Counted from the stretch's first letter, positions 42,929 through 50,329 are shown. The stretch is DNA of 64,000 nt from Natribaculum luteum (GCF_023008545.1 NZ_CP095397.1:2046001-2110000); one strand, 5' to 3'. Translations and numbers: made by a program. Notes: generated by a model not told the origin, from the sequence alone.

Positions 42929-43438
42929 ATGGACGAGAAGTCTGCGCAAGTGTTCCTTCCACCACGTGAGCGGTGCTTTGAACGTCTCCGTCTCGCCCGC
43001 TTCGGCGAGACGGTGACGTGTGTCCATTGCGAGAGTGACGACGTTGTCAAGCGCGGAACAACCGGAAAAGACGCCCAGCAGTACTGGTGCAAGGGGTGTG
43101 AGACGTACTTCAACGACCTCACAAACACGATCTTCGGCCAACATCGCTTCGAACTGGAAGAGATGTTCTATATCGTCAAGGAGATGCGATCTGAGCCGAC
43201 CGCTCAGATCGCTCGTGACCTTGGCCGAGACTACGAAGCTGTTCTCAACTTCGTTCACAAAGTCCAGGATGTGAGCGGGGAGATCGATGAATTTGAGCTG
43301 TACGATGTCTGTGAAGCTGACGAGATCTACGTAACAGCTGGTGAGAAAGGGATCGAAGACGAGGATCAGAGTCCGCGCAAGCGCGGACTCAAAAAAAGGG
43401 ACGAGGACGATTCGAATCAGACAAACCACCGGTGTTGA
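42929..43438 (+). CDS. IS1595 transposase, N-terminal reading frame
   Basis: First part of the transposase: zinc ribbon CVHCESDD...YWCKGC (about 30-55), helix-turn-helix-like EPTAQIARDLGRDYEAV, and the first catalytic acidic block CEADEIYVTAGEKG (about 128-140). It then reads through KRGLKKR at an A7 run (43391-43397) and stops after a short out-of-frame tail (SNQTNHRC). ATG at 42929 is preferred; 42917 is a weaker alternative. One extra A in the transcript would join it to the second frame. Confidence 0.85.
   Translation: MDEKSAQVFLPPRERCFERLRLARFGETVTCVHCESDDVVKRGTTGKDAQQYWCKGCETYFNDLTNTIFGQHRFELEEMFYIVKEMRSEPTAQIARDLGRDYEAVLNFVHKVQDVSGEIDEFELYDVCEADEIYVTAGEKGIEDEDQSPRKRGLKKRDEDDSNQTNHRC
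43369..43397 (+). promoter_or_regulatory. Stem-loop plus A7 run at the transposase frame change
   Basis: GAGTCCGCGC (43369-43378) and GCGCGGACTC (43381-43390) form a perfect 10-bp stem around AA, directly followed by A7 (43391-43397). This is the exact point at which the transposase frame shifts: CTC AAA AAA AGG... versus CTC AAA AAA AAG GGA with one inserted A. A stem-loop immediately 5' of a homopolymer run is a known arrangement for transcriptional slippage in some IS elements. Confidence 0.55.
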
Positions 43439-43812
43439 CACTCGTCCGTCGGGATGACGGACGAGTTCGGTTTCTCGTCTGCAAGGATCTCCAAGACGCC
43501 GACGAAGACATCGCTGAATACGGTGATGGAAGCGTCATCCTCTGTACCGATGATTACACAATCTACGACGAGATCGAGGAGAAGGAGGGGGTGGACGGCC
43601 ATCTGGCCGTCACCCACTCCGACACCTACGTCATCGGCGATGCCCACACGAACACCTGTGAGAACCGCCACAGCTTCCTTCGCCAGTGGCTGGCGAAGTT
43701 CAGAGGTGTCTCAAAACATCATCTCCAACGGTATCTCAATTTCCTTGAACTGAAACTCAACGAACCAGATAGCTGGTTCGAGAAACTCCTATGTTACAAT
43801 GTATCGGGATGA
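43432..43812 (+). CDS. IS1595 transposase, C-terminal reading frame
   Basis: Second part of the transposase in the -1 frame relative to the first. It contains VILCTDDYTIYDEIEE (second catalytic acid), THSDTYVIGDAHTNTCENRHSFLRQW (Asn/Glu block ending the DDE-type core) and KFRGVSKHHLQRYLNFLE, typical of ISXO2/ISH4-like transposases. The start at 43432 is nominal; the true product is most likely the fused 294-aa protein made by slippage at the A7 run. Stop TGA is inside the right terminal repeat. Confidence 0.8.
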   Translation: MLTLVRRDDGRVRFLVCKDLQDADEDIAEYGDGSVILCTDDYTIYDEIEEKEGVDGHLAVTHSDTYVIGDAHTNTCENRHSFLRQWLAKFRGVSKHHLQRYLNFLELKLNEPDSWFEKLLCYNVSG

Positions 43813-44512
43813 GCGTACGCGCTTTTTCCACGGCCGTCGCGGTCTGGGCGATCGGTTCGACCCGTACGGGTTTCGGCTGCTCGCGTGGGCCGTCGACCGG
43901 CGCGGTCTCGACGGCGTCGCGACGACGAACCACGACTACTACACGCCGTTTTCCGCCTCGCGCGTCGTCGCGATTCCCGGCATCGAGGTTTCGACGACCC
44001 GCGGCCACGTGCTCGTGATCGGCCCGAATCCGCCGGCGGAGACGGTCGCCCTCGAGTACACGCCCCTCGAGACGGTCGAACTCGCACACGATCGCGGCTG
44101 CGTGGCGATCGTCGCCCACCCCTTTCGCAACAGCACGGTCGCCGAACTCGAGGACGTCCCGTTCGACGCGATCGAGATCAACGGGAAACATCCCCGTACC
44201 CGGCCGCTGGTCGAGGAACTCGCCGCCCGGCGCGACCTCCCGCTGGTCGGCGGCAGCGACGCCCACTACCCGTTCGAAGCGGGTCGTGCGTACACCGTGA
44301 TCGACGCCGACGTCCTTACGCCCGAGTCGGTCGTCGAGGCGATCCGGGACGGGCACGTCGAGGCTCGCGTGGACGAGGGACGGTTCGACCGACTGCTCAG
44401 GCGTGGCTACCGGGCGGTTCACCGACGGAAACACCCCGACGACGCGCTCGTGAGCCCGACTCCCGGTCTCGGCGCTCCACCCGGCGACGACGCAGACGAG
44501 ACCGACCGGTAG
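43799..44512 (+). CDS. 3' remnant of the PHP protein with an IS-derived start
   Basis: A 237-aa open frame. The ATG at 43799 lies in the right terminal repeat of the IS and reads MYRDERTRFFHGRRG, i.e. five new residues then native sequence. It retains TTNHDYYTPF, PGIEVSTTRG, VAHPFRNS, DAIEINGKHPRTR and GGSDAHYPFEAG but lacks the N-terminal DLHAHT metal site, so it is unlikely to be an active phosphoesterase even if translated. The original C-terminal tail is intact to the TAG at 44510-44512. Confidence 0.7.
   Translation: MYRDERTRFFHGRRGLGDRFDPYGFRLLAWAVDRRGLDGVATTNHDYYTPFSASRVVAIPGIEVSTTRGHVLVIGPNPPAETVALEYTPLETVELAHDRGCVAIVAHPFRNSTVAELEDVPFDAIEINGKHPRTRPLVEELAARRDLPLVGGSDAHYPFEAGRAYTVIDADVLTPESVVEAIRDGHVEARVDEGRFDRLLRRGYRAVHRRKHPDDALVSPTPGLGAPPGDDADETDR
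43816..43823. repeat. Target-site duplication, right copy (TACGCGCT)
   Basis: Matches 42864-42871 exactly. See the mobile element. Confidence 0.9.
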
Positions 44513-44517
44513 AGGCC

Positions 44518-44931
44518 CTAACCCAGGTGCTCGTCCAGGATCAGCCGCGTCTTCGTGCTCACGACCTCGTCCTGTTCGCGCGCCTGCGTGATGAGTTCGT
44601 TCACGCCGCGCGTGTCGGCCGCGTCGACGACGAGGACGATGTCCTGCTCGCCCGAGACCATCCAGACGAAGTCGACTTCCTCCCACTCGGCCATCCGCTC
44701 GGAGACTTCGCCCGTCTCGACGTCGACTGCGACGCCGACCTCGATCATCGCCTTCACGTTCCCGGTTCGCGTCGTCACCGTAAAGCGTTCGATGACGCCG
44801 TCTTCGTTCATTCGTTCGACGCGATTTCGGACGGTCCCCTCGCTCGTCCCGACCTCGTCTGCGATCTCGGTGTACGGCGTTCGGGCGTCTCGCCGGAGGA
44901 TGTCCAGAATTCGCCGGTCCAGCTCGTCCAT
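44518..44931 (-). CDS. lrp: Lrp/AsnC-family transcriptional regulator
   Basis: A 137-aa regulator. Winged HTH in the first 60 residues (DELDRRILDILRRDARTPYTEIADEVGTSEGTVRNRVERM) and an RAM/AsnC ligand-binding domain after it (IVLVVDAADTRGVNELI). Family members bind amino acids such as Leu, Lys or Gln. It is divergent from carA, with a 15-bp palindrome between them, so regulation of glutamine-dependent carbamoyl-phosphate synthesis and of itself is likely. Start is the only ATG. Confidence 0.92.
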   Translation of the reverse strand: MDELDRRILDILRRDARTPYTEIADEVGTSEGTVRNRVERMNEDGVIERFTVTTRTGNVKAMIEVGVAVDVETGEVSERMAEWEEVDFVWMVSGEQDIVLVVDAADTRGVNELITQAREQDEVVSTKTRLILDEHLG

Positions 44932-44967
44932 AGAGATACGTGAGTTGGCGTGACTCGCACTTGACGA

Positions 44968-44982
44968 TTACGAATTTCGTAA
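44968..44982. promoter_or_regulatory. Candidate Lrp operator between lrp and carA
   Basis: TTACGAA-T-TTCGTAA, a perfect 7+1+7 palindrome. It is 36 nt upstream of the lrp start and 51 nt upstream of the carA start; CTTATG at 45002-45007 is the likely carA TATA box. AT-rich palindromes with TTCG half-sites suit Lrp-type dimers. Binding is inferred, not shown. Confidence 0.6.
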
Positions 44983-45033
44983 CTTAGCTTCGAAGACAAC
45001 ACTTATGCCGGTGGGAACGATACGCATCTCGTA

Positions 45034-46110
45034 ATGACAGCGGCCTACGTAGCACTGGAAGGCGGCCACGTACTCGAGGGGCGTGGTCGTGCTCCGGGAA
45101 CGGCTCGTGGGGAACTGGTTTTCACGACAGCGTACACGGGATACGAGGAGAGTCTGACCGACCCCTCCTACGAGGAGCAGGTCCTGACGTTCTCGTACCC
45201 GCTGATCGGTAACTACGGCGTCCGCGAGGAGCGCTTCGAGTCCGACCGGGTTCACCCCCGGGCCGTGCTCGCTCGCGAACTGACCGGCGACGTCGCCGAG
45301 TGGCTCGCCGAGGAGGGCGTCCCCGCGGTCGACCACCTCGACACCCGCGAGGTCGTCACCGACATCCGGGACGGCGGCGCGATGAAGTGTGGCATCGCCG
45401 TCGGCGAGGACGTCACCGAGGAGGACGCACTGGCCGAACTCGAGGCCTGCAAAGCGATGAGCGACCACACCGAGATCGGCGAGCAGGTCAGCGTCGCCGA
45501 ACCGACCGTCCACGGCGAAGGAGGCGACGGCCAGACGGTCGCACTGATCGACTGTGGCGTCAAGGGCTCGATCGTCGATTCGCTGGTCGCACGCGACGCG
45601 ACCGTCCACGTCCTGCCACACGACGCGACGCCCGCCGACGTCGACGCGGTCGACCCCGACGTGCTGTTCATCTCGAACGGTCCCGGCGACCCCGAGAACT
45701 ACGAGGCAGCCGTCTCGCTCGTCGAGGAGTACGTCGACGACCTCCCCGTCGCCGGCATCTGTCTGGGCCAGCAGATCGTCTCGCTCGCGCTCGGTGGCAC
45801 CACCGAGAAGATGGCCTTCGGCCACCGCGGCGTCAACCAGCCCGTACTCGACCTCGAGTCCGGCCAGGTCGTCATGACCACCCAGAACCACGGCTACACC
45901 GTCGCCGACCCCGGCGACAACCTCGAGGTCTCGCAGATCAACGTCAACGACGACACTCCCGAGGGACTCGTCGGCAGTGACTGTCCGGTCATCACCCGCC
46001 AGTACCACCCCGAGGCCAACCCCGGTCCCCACGACACTCTCGACTTCTTCGACGACGTGCTCGCGATGGCCGAACCCGAGTCGACGCGAGCCGTTCCCGC
46101 CGACGACTGA
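45034..46110 (+). CDS. carA: Carbamoyl-phosphate synthase small (glutaminase) subunit
   Basis: A 358-aa class I amidotransferase that supplies ammonia for carbamoyl phosphate in pyrimidine and arginine synthesis. The catalytic triad is C243 (GICLGQQ), H325 and E327 (YHPEANPGP); GNYGVREERFES and ISNGPGDPENY are further CarA signatures. carB is not downstream, although it is often adjacent. The divergent Lrp gene and the palindromic operator suggest control by an amino acid. ATG at 45034 fits the TATA spacing. Confidence 0.95.
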   Translation: MTAAYVALEGGHVLEGRGRAPGTARGELVFTTAYTGYEESLTDPSYEEQVLTFSYPLIGNYGVREERFESDRVHPRAVLARELTGDVAEWLAEEGVPAVDHLDTREVVTDIRDGGAMKCGIAVGEDVTEEDALAELEACKAMSDHTEIGEQVSVAEPTVHGEGGDGQTVALIDCGVKGSIVDSLVARDATVHVLPHDATPADVDAVDPDVLFISNGPGDPENYEAAVSLVEEYVDDLPVAGICLGQQIVSLALGGTTEKMAFGHRGVNQPVLDLESGQVVMTTQNHGYTVADPGDNLEVSQINVNDDTPEGLVGSDCPVITRQYHPEANPGPHDTLDFFDDVLAMAEPESTRAVPADD

Positions 46111-46210
46111 CCGACGTCTCGTCGTTCTCGCGTTTCGGCTTCCGACCTCGAGCGGCGGCGCTATCCTGCTCCCGAAATCGCCCGACGGACGGCTCGCGTC
46201 CGCCGGTGTC

Positions 46211-46984
46211 CTATCCGGTGACGTCGTAGACGACCCGCACCGTCGCCGTCACGGTGACGGGGCCGGAGTCGACGGCGGTGCTCGAGCCCGTCGCGGCTCC
46301 GTCGCTCGCCATCTCGTGGGCCATCTCGTACCGAACCGGCTGGAGGTGGACGTCGCGCGTCGAGACCGACCGCGTCCCGGCGAGGTCGACGCCGCGGTTG
46401 TCGGCGACGTGTGCGGCCTCGGCGTCGGCGTTCGCCAGGGCGTCGTCGATCGCGTCGTTTCGCAACTCGTCGCGCGTCTCTTCTTGCAGCGTGAAGCTCA
46501 CCCGTCCGACGTCGTCGGCACCCGCCTCGACCGCCGCGTCGATGACCTCGCCGACGCGGCCGACGTCGTCGATTTCGACCTCGAAGGAGTGTCTGCCCCG
46601 GAAGATTACGTCCTCGGGTGCGTCCCGCTCGCGGGGACGATCGCGGATCGAGTACCGGTCCGTCTGTACCTTCTCTTCGGGAACGTCGAGTTCGTCGAAC
46701 GTCTCGCGCAACGCCGCCGCGCCGTCTGCGAGTTCGTCTCGCACCGCGTCGGCGGACTCGGCAGTCGCCTCGACGCCGACGGTGGCGATCGCCCTGTCCG
46801 GTTCCGTCTCGGCGTCTCCGCTCGCGCTCACCTCGATGAACCGGTCGCTCGAGCCGTCGCCGCTCGAGTCGTCGCCGTCCTCGTTCGCCGACGGGTCGTC
46901 GTCCTCGAGTGCGCTCCCGACACAGCCTGCCATCGCCGCTACGACGCCGACGCCCGACGCCGCCATGAACTGTCGTCTGTCCAT
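46211..46984 (-). CDS. SIMPL-domain (DUF541) lipoprotein
   Basis: A 257-aa exported protein. DRRQFMAASGVGVVAAMAGC shows a twin-arginine start and a lipobox with Cys-20 to be lipid-modified, as is common for haloarchaeal Tat lipoproteins. After a Ser/Asp-rich linker, the SIMPL domain begins at FIEVSASGDAETEPDRA and ends with TVTATVRVVYDV. SIMPL proteins are oligomeric periplasmic/outer-face proteins of poorly known role. A TATTTATA-like box lies upstream. Same strand as TauE, separated by a palindrome. Confidence 0.85.
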   Translation of the reverse strand: MDRRQFMAASGVGVVAAMAGCVGSALEDDDPSANEDGDDSSGDGSSDRFIEVSASGDAETEPDRAIATVGVEATAESADAVRDELADGAAALRETFDELDVPEEKVQTDRYSIRDRPRERDAPEDVIFRGRHSFEVEIDDVGRVGEVIDAAVEAGADDVGRVSFTLQEETRDELRNDAIDDALANADAEAAHVADNRGVDLAGTRSVSTRDVHLQPVRYEMAHEMASDGAATGSSTAVDSGPVTVTATVRVVYDVTG

Positions 46985-47054
46985 ACGGCTTCGTTCACAC
47001 GCACTATAAATACCACCTCGCCAAGGTAAAATAGCCGTTTGAGTTACCGATGGG

Positions 47055-47140
47055 TCATAACGACTGTTGTGAGTCAGTGCCGATGCAACCGCGAACCGTC
47101 GTGCGGTTTCATCGGGAACCAGTCACAACAGACATTATCA
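47055..47140. repeat. Stop-anchored palindromic element (copy 5)
   Basis: 86 bp between TauE and SIMPL genes, same strand. Read from TauE: TGATAATGTCTGTTGTGA ... TCACAACAGTCGTTATGA, the TGA being the TauE stop. The outer pair GTTGT / ACAAC differs from GCTGT / ACAGC in other copies on both arms, so pairing is kept. Inner arms GAAACCGC / GCGGTTGC show one non-compensated change. Confidence 0.86.
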
Positions 47141-48166
47141 GTCCCCGCTCGCGATCGGCGTCACGTCGCGATTTCTGATCGCCGCGACGCTCGTATAGAG
47201 GACGATCGCACAGACGACGAACGCGGAGACGAGGATGAGCGCGAAGCTGATCGTCTCGAGCACCGCGATCGCAAAGATCGTGCCGAGTTCACTCAGAGCG
47301 ACGGCGACGCTGGCGACGAGCAACAGCAGTCCGAAGTAGATCTTGAGTTCTTCGTCGTCGACGAGCATCGTCGCCGTCGAGCCGATTCGCGCGCCCAGCG
47401 CGCTCCCGACGAGCATCGGGGCGACGATCGAGAGGTCGATGCCGCCGCTCTGGGCGTAGAGGAACGAGCCGACGCCGCCCGAGATGAGCCCGCCGAACAG
47501 GTTCGTCCCGACCGCGACGGGGAGTGGCAGCCCGATCAGGTAGAAGATCGCTGGCAGGCGGATGAAGCCGCCGCCGATCCCGAGAAAGCCGGAGACGAGG
47601 CCGACGGCGAGTGCGACGGCGAAGATCGTCCACAGCGACACCCGAATGCCGCCGCTGAGCGTGACCATCGGGGGGACGTGGTACGACTGGATCGTCTGCG
47701 CGATGTCGGGGATCGCGTCCGGGTCGACGTCGTGGTCGACGTCTTCCGTCTCGTCTGTGTCCTCCTCGTCTCGCAGGGCGTTTCGCGTGAAGAGCAGGCC
47801 GATCCCACCGAGCAACAGCACGTAGGTGGTGCCGACGACCAGCTCTGCTTTGCCCAGTGTCTCGAGGTAGAACACGAGTGCGCGACCGCCCTCGATGCCC
47901 ACGCTCAACCCGACGAACATCAACCCGCCGAGTTTGTAGTCGACCTGACCGAGGCCGTGGTGTTTCATCGTTGCGATGACGGCCGTCCCGAAGACGAACG
48001 CCATCCCGCTGCCGATCGCCACTCGTGCGGGATAGCCCATCACCAGCAGTGCAGGCGTCACGAGAAACGATCCACCCATTCCGAAGAAGCCGAAGAACAC
48101 GCCGACCATGAAGCCGAAGGCGACGAACAGGGCCAGCAGGCCCACGCCCAGTCCGAGTACCTCCAT
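47138..48166 (-). CDS. TauE/SafE-family anion (sulfite/sulfoacetate) exporter
   Basis: A 342-aa protein with about eight to nine membrane segments arranged as two repeats, each with a Gly-rich FGMGGSFLVTPALLVMG or FLGIGGGFIRLPAIFYL motif. The loop between repeats (about 150-190) is acidic. Family substrates include sulfite and organosulfonates; the substrate here is unknown. ATG at 48166 is 2 nt after the stop of a 51-aa upstream ORF. Its stop lies in a palindrome (TGATAA). Confidence 0.88.
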   Translation of the reverse strand: MEVLGLGVGLLALFVAFGFMVGVFFGFFGMGGSFLVTPALLVMGYPARVAIGSGMAFVFGTAVIATMKHHGLGQVDYKLGGLMFVGLSVGIEGGRALVFYLETLGKAELVVGTTYVLLLGGIGLLFTRNALRDEEDTDETEDVDHDVDPDAIPDIAQTIQSYHVPPMVTLSGGIRVSLWTIFAVALAVGLVSGFLGIGGGFIRLPAIFYLIGLPLPVAVGTNLFGGLISGGVGSFLYAQSGGIDLSIVAPMLVGSALGARIGSTATMLVDDEELKIYFGLLLLVASVAVALSELGTIFAIAVLETISFALILVSAFVVCAIVLYTSVAAIRNRDVTPIASGD

Positions 48167-48168
48167 CG

Positions 48169-48324
48169 TTAGCCCCCCGCGACCGGCGGCGGCGTCGCGC
48201 CTCGCTCTCGCAGCATCTCGACCGTCCGTCGATCCGTGAGCCTCGCCGCCGACCGACGATCCGCCGGGATGCAGCTGCCGTCACAGTCCAGTTCGCCGGC
48301 TGCACTGACGATTGCTCTAGCCAT
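48169..48324 (-). CDS. Small ORF upstream of TauE (51 aa, CxxxC)
   Basis: A 51-codon frame with ATG at 48324, ending TAA 2 nt before the TauE start. It has DCDGSC (residues 13-18), an Arg-rich helix (RRSAARLTDRRTVEMLRERG) and a Pro-rich end. A TTATTA box about 25 nt upstream gives a plausible leaderless promoter for the pair. The tight spacing suggests translational coupling. I do not recognise homologues, so a non-coding leader is also possible. Confidence 0.5.
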   Translation of the reverse strand: MARAIVSAAGELDCDGSCIPADRRSAARLTDRRTVEMLRERGATPPPVAGG

Positions 48325-48459
48325 CACCCGGCTGTTGCCGCTTTGCAGTAATAAGGGCTCGATTCCTGTTCCGGCGTGTTATCGGTTCTGTACCGCCTGT
48401 GTAGCGCTCACACAGAACGCAACCGACCGCGGCTCGATGGACGAGCAGGAAACCCGGTC

Positions 48460-48541
48460 TCATACGGTGCTGTGTGTCAGTTCCGGGCAACCGCGAACCG
48501 TCTTGCGGGTGCCCGGGACACGGCTACAGCAAACCGTATCA
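48460..48541. repeat. Stop-anchored palindromic element (copy 6)
   Basis: 82 bp. Read from PurH: TGATACGGTTTGCTGTAG ... ACACAGCACCGTATGA; the TGA is the purH stop. Inner arms GGGCACCCGC / GCGGTTGCCC. Subtype TGATAC...GTATGA. Lies between co-directional purH and the small ORF/TauE pair, with a small extra hairpin (CTGTGT/ACACAG) 50 nt away. Confidence 0.83.
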
Positions 48542-50161
48542 GTCGTGTCTGAACGATCGCTGGCCGGTAAAGGCCATCGCGACGTCGTGTTCGTCTGCAG
48601 CCTCGATGACGTCCTCGTCGTTGACCGACCCGCCGGGCTGGACGACCGCCTCGATTCCCGCCTTCGCGGCCTCTTCGATGCCGTCCGGGAACGGGAAGAA
48701 CGCGTCCGAGGCCATGACCGCGCCCTCGGCGTCTTTGCCTTCGGCGTGCTCGTCGGCTTTCATCGCTGCCAGCCGGACGGCGTCGACGCGGGAGACCTGT
48801 CCCATGCCGATACCGACCGTCTCCGTGCCTGTCGCAAAGAGGATGCCGTTCGACTTGACGTGTTTCAGCGTCTGCCAGGCGAAGACCATCGACTCGAGTT
48901 GTTCTTCGGTGGGCTCGCGTTCAGTGACGACCTCTAGGTCGTCGACCGAGATGGACTGATCGTCTCGTTCCTGGACGAGTCGGCCGCCGACGATGGGTTT
49001 CTCGGTGAACCGCTCCGTCGCCTCACCCAGCTCACCGACGTCGAGCACGCGCAGGTTGTCCTTCTCGAAGAGCACGTCGAGTGCCTCGTCGGTGTAGCCG
49101 GGGGCGACGACGACCTCCTTGAACGAGTCGGTGATCTGTTCGGCCGTTGCGGCGTCACACTCGCGGTTGAGCGCGACGATGCCGCCGAAGGCGCTCATCG
49201 GGTCCGTCGAGAGCGCACGATCGTAGGCCTCGGCGACCGAATCTGCGGTGGCACAGCCCGCGGGGTTCGTGTGCTTGATGACCGCGGCGGCGGGCTCGTC
49301 GAACTCCTTGATGAGGTTCAACGCGCCGTCGGCGTCGTTGTAGTTGTTGTAGCTGAGTGCCTTCGCGCCCTCGTTCAACTGCTCGGCGTGGACGACGCTC
49401 GCCTCGTCGCAGGTGTAGTCGGCGTAGACGGCCGCGTCCTGGTGGGGGTTCTCGCCGTACCGGAGGGTATCGACGCGGTCGCTCGAGACGAGACGCCGCG
49501 TCGGGAGACCGCCTTCATCTGCGGCGTCCACCGCCACCGTGACTTCGCCGGCATCCTCGTCGACCTCGAGTGCGCCCTCGGCGAACCACTTCACTGCACG
49601 CGGGTACGCGCGGAACTCGCCCTCGTAGAGCACGCGCTCTTTGAGCGTCTCTTTCGTGTCGCCCTCGTAGATCGGGATCGGCTCCTGGGTGACGATCGGT
49701 CCCATGTCGACTTCCTGGTCGATCACCTCGCCGTCGTCGTCCGTCGCGTCGGTCACGACGTGGACCGTACACCCCGTCACGGAGACGCCGGCCTCGAGTG
49801 CGTCGCCCCAGGCGTCCATCCCGGGGAACGACGGGAGCAGCGACGGGTGGACGTTCAGCGTCGTCGGCTGTGCGTCGAGGAACGTGTCCGAGAGGACCCG
49901 CATGTAGCCGTCCAGACAGACGAGGTCGAACTCGTACTCCGCCAGCGCCTCGTTGACGGCCTCCTCGTGCTCGCGACGACTCATGTCCTCGGCGAGCGGG
50001 ACGACCTCGGTCGGAATCCCGCGCTCTTCGGCGGCCTCGAGCACCGGCGCGTCCTCCGCGTTCGTCAGGACGACGGCAAGTTCCGCGCCGCCCGGCGCGC
50101 GGTCGTCGATGTTCAGCAGGTTGCGCCCTCGGTTGCCGGCCATCCCGGCGATTCGCGTCAT
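48539..50161 (-). CDS. purH: PurN-PurH fusion: GAR formyltransferase + AICAR formyltransferase
   Basis: A 540-aa fusion. N-terminal domain (about 1-190) is a formyltransferase (TLNVHPSLLPSFPGMDAW, with the N/H/D core), as in PurN/GART. The C-terminal domain (about 200-540) is AICAR transformylase (SYNNYNDADGAL, VIKHTNPAGC, KSNGILFATG). The usual IMP cyclohydrolase domain of bacterial PurH is absent; archaea use a separate PurO. Both one-carbon steps of purine synthesis are thus in one chain, as known in haloarchaea. Divergent from purB; ATG at 50161 (MTRIAGM). Confidence 0.9.
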   Translation of the reverse strand: MTRIAGMAGNRGRNLLNIDDRAPGGAELAVVLTNAEDAPVLEAAEERGIPTEVVPLAEDMSRREHEEAVNEALAEYEFDLVCLDGYMRVLSDTFLDAQPTTLNVHPSLLPSFPGMDAWGDALEAGVSVTGCTVHVVTDATDDDGEVIDQEVDMGPIVTQEPIPIYEGDTKETLKERVLYEGEFRAYPRAVKWFAEGALEVDEDAGEVTVAVDAADEGGLPTRRLVSSDRVDTLRYGENPHQDAAVYADYTCDEASVVHAEQLNEGAKALSYNNYNDADGALNLIKEFDEPAAAVIKHTNPAGCATADSVAEAYDRALSTDPMSAFGGIVALNRECDAATAEQITDSFKEVVVAPGYTDEALDVLFEKDNLRVLDVGELGEATERFTEKPIVGGRLVQERDDQSISVDDLEVVTEREPTEEQLESMVFAWQTLKHVKSNGILFATGTETVGIGMGQVSRVDAVRLAAMKADEHAEGKDAEGAVMASDAFFPFPDGIEEAAKAGIEAVVQPGGSVNDEDVIEAADEHDVAMAFTGQRSFRHD

Positions 50162-50212
50162 ACGCTGATTCGCGCTCGCGAGCGGCAAAGTGGTTGCGGT
50201 CTCGAACGCCGA

Positions 50213-50234
50213 AATATTCACGATCGTGTATATT
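50213..50234. promoter_or_regulatory. Candidate purine operator between purH and purB
   Basis: A 22-bp palindrome centred on CACGATCGTG with AATAT / ATATT flanks; 10 of 11 base pairs match. It lies in the 168-bp divergent region, 51 nt from purH and 95 nt from purB. Its symmetry suggests a dimeric regulator of both purine genes. No regulator gene is adjacent. Confidence 0.5.
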
Positions 50235-50329
50235 CTTGGCGGAGATTTCCCGATCGAACGTAGAAGATATGCACGCCCGTGGCACCGCGTTTCGACACGC
50301 TTTTGCACCGCGACCGGGCACGGACGACC

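Larger units (their letters stand above)
42872..43815 (+). mobile_element. IS1595-family insertion sequence (ISH4-like group)
   Basis: A 944-bp element bounded by 8-bp direct repeats TACGCGCT. Terminal inverted repeats of about 25 bp: left 42872-42896 and right 43791-43815 (both begin CGCTCATC and contain GTAACAT; about 20 of 25 match). It encodes one transposase read in two frames around an A7 run. Base composition is lower in GC than the flanks. Inserted in a PHP gene 11 codons from the start. Confidence 0.9.
42838..44512 (+). pseudogene. PHP-domain phosphoesterase gene interrupted by an IS element
   Basis: Reading across the insertion gives a continuous PHP protein: 42838-42871 encodes MFAVDLHAHTR, then after the second copy of the 8-bp duplication the frame continues FFHGRRGLGDRFDP. 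PHP motifs are split: HxH (DLHAHT) is 5' of the insertion, while TTNHD, PGIEVS, HPFR and GGSDAH are 3'. The intact protein would be about 240 aa, of the TrpH/phosphoesterase-like class. The insertion separates the first two metal-binding histidines from the rest, so function should be lost. No other break is seen, suggesting a recent event. Confidence 0.85.

Noticed and set aside
43391-43438. Transposase frame break as a plain sequencing error
   Set aside because: Possible, but the perfect hairpin directly before the A7 run makes slippage at least as likely; reported as a finding instead.
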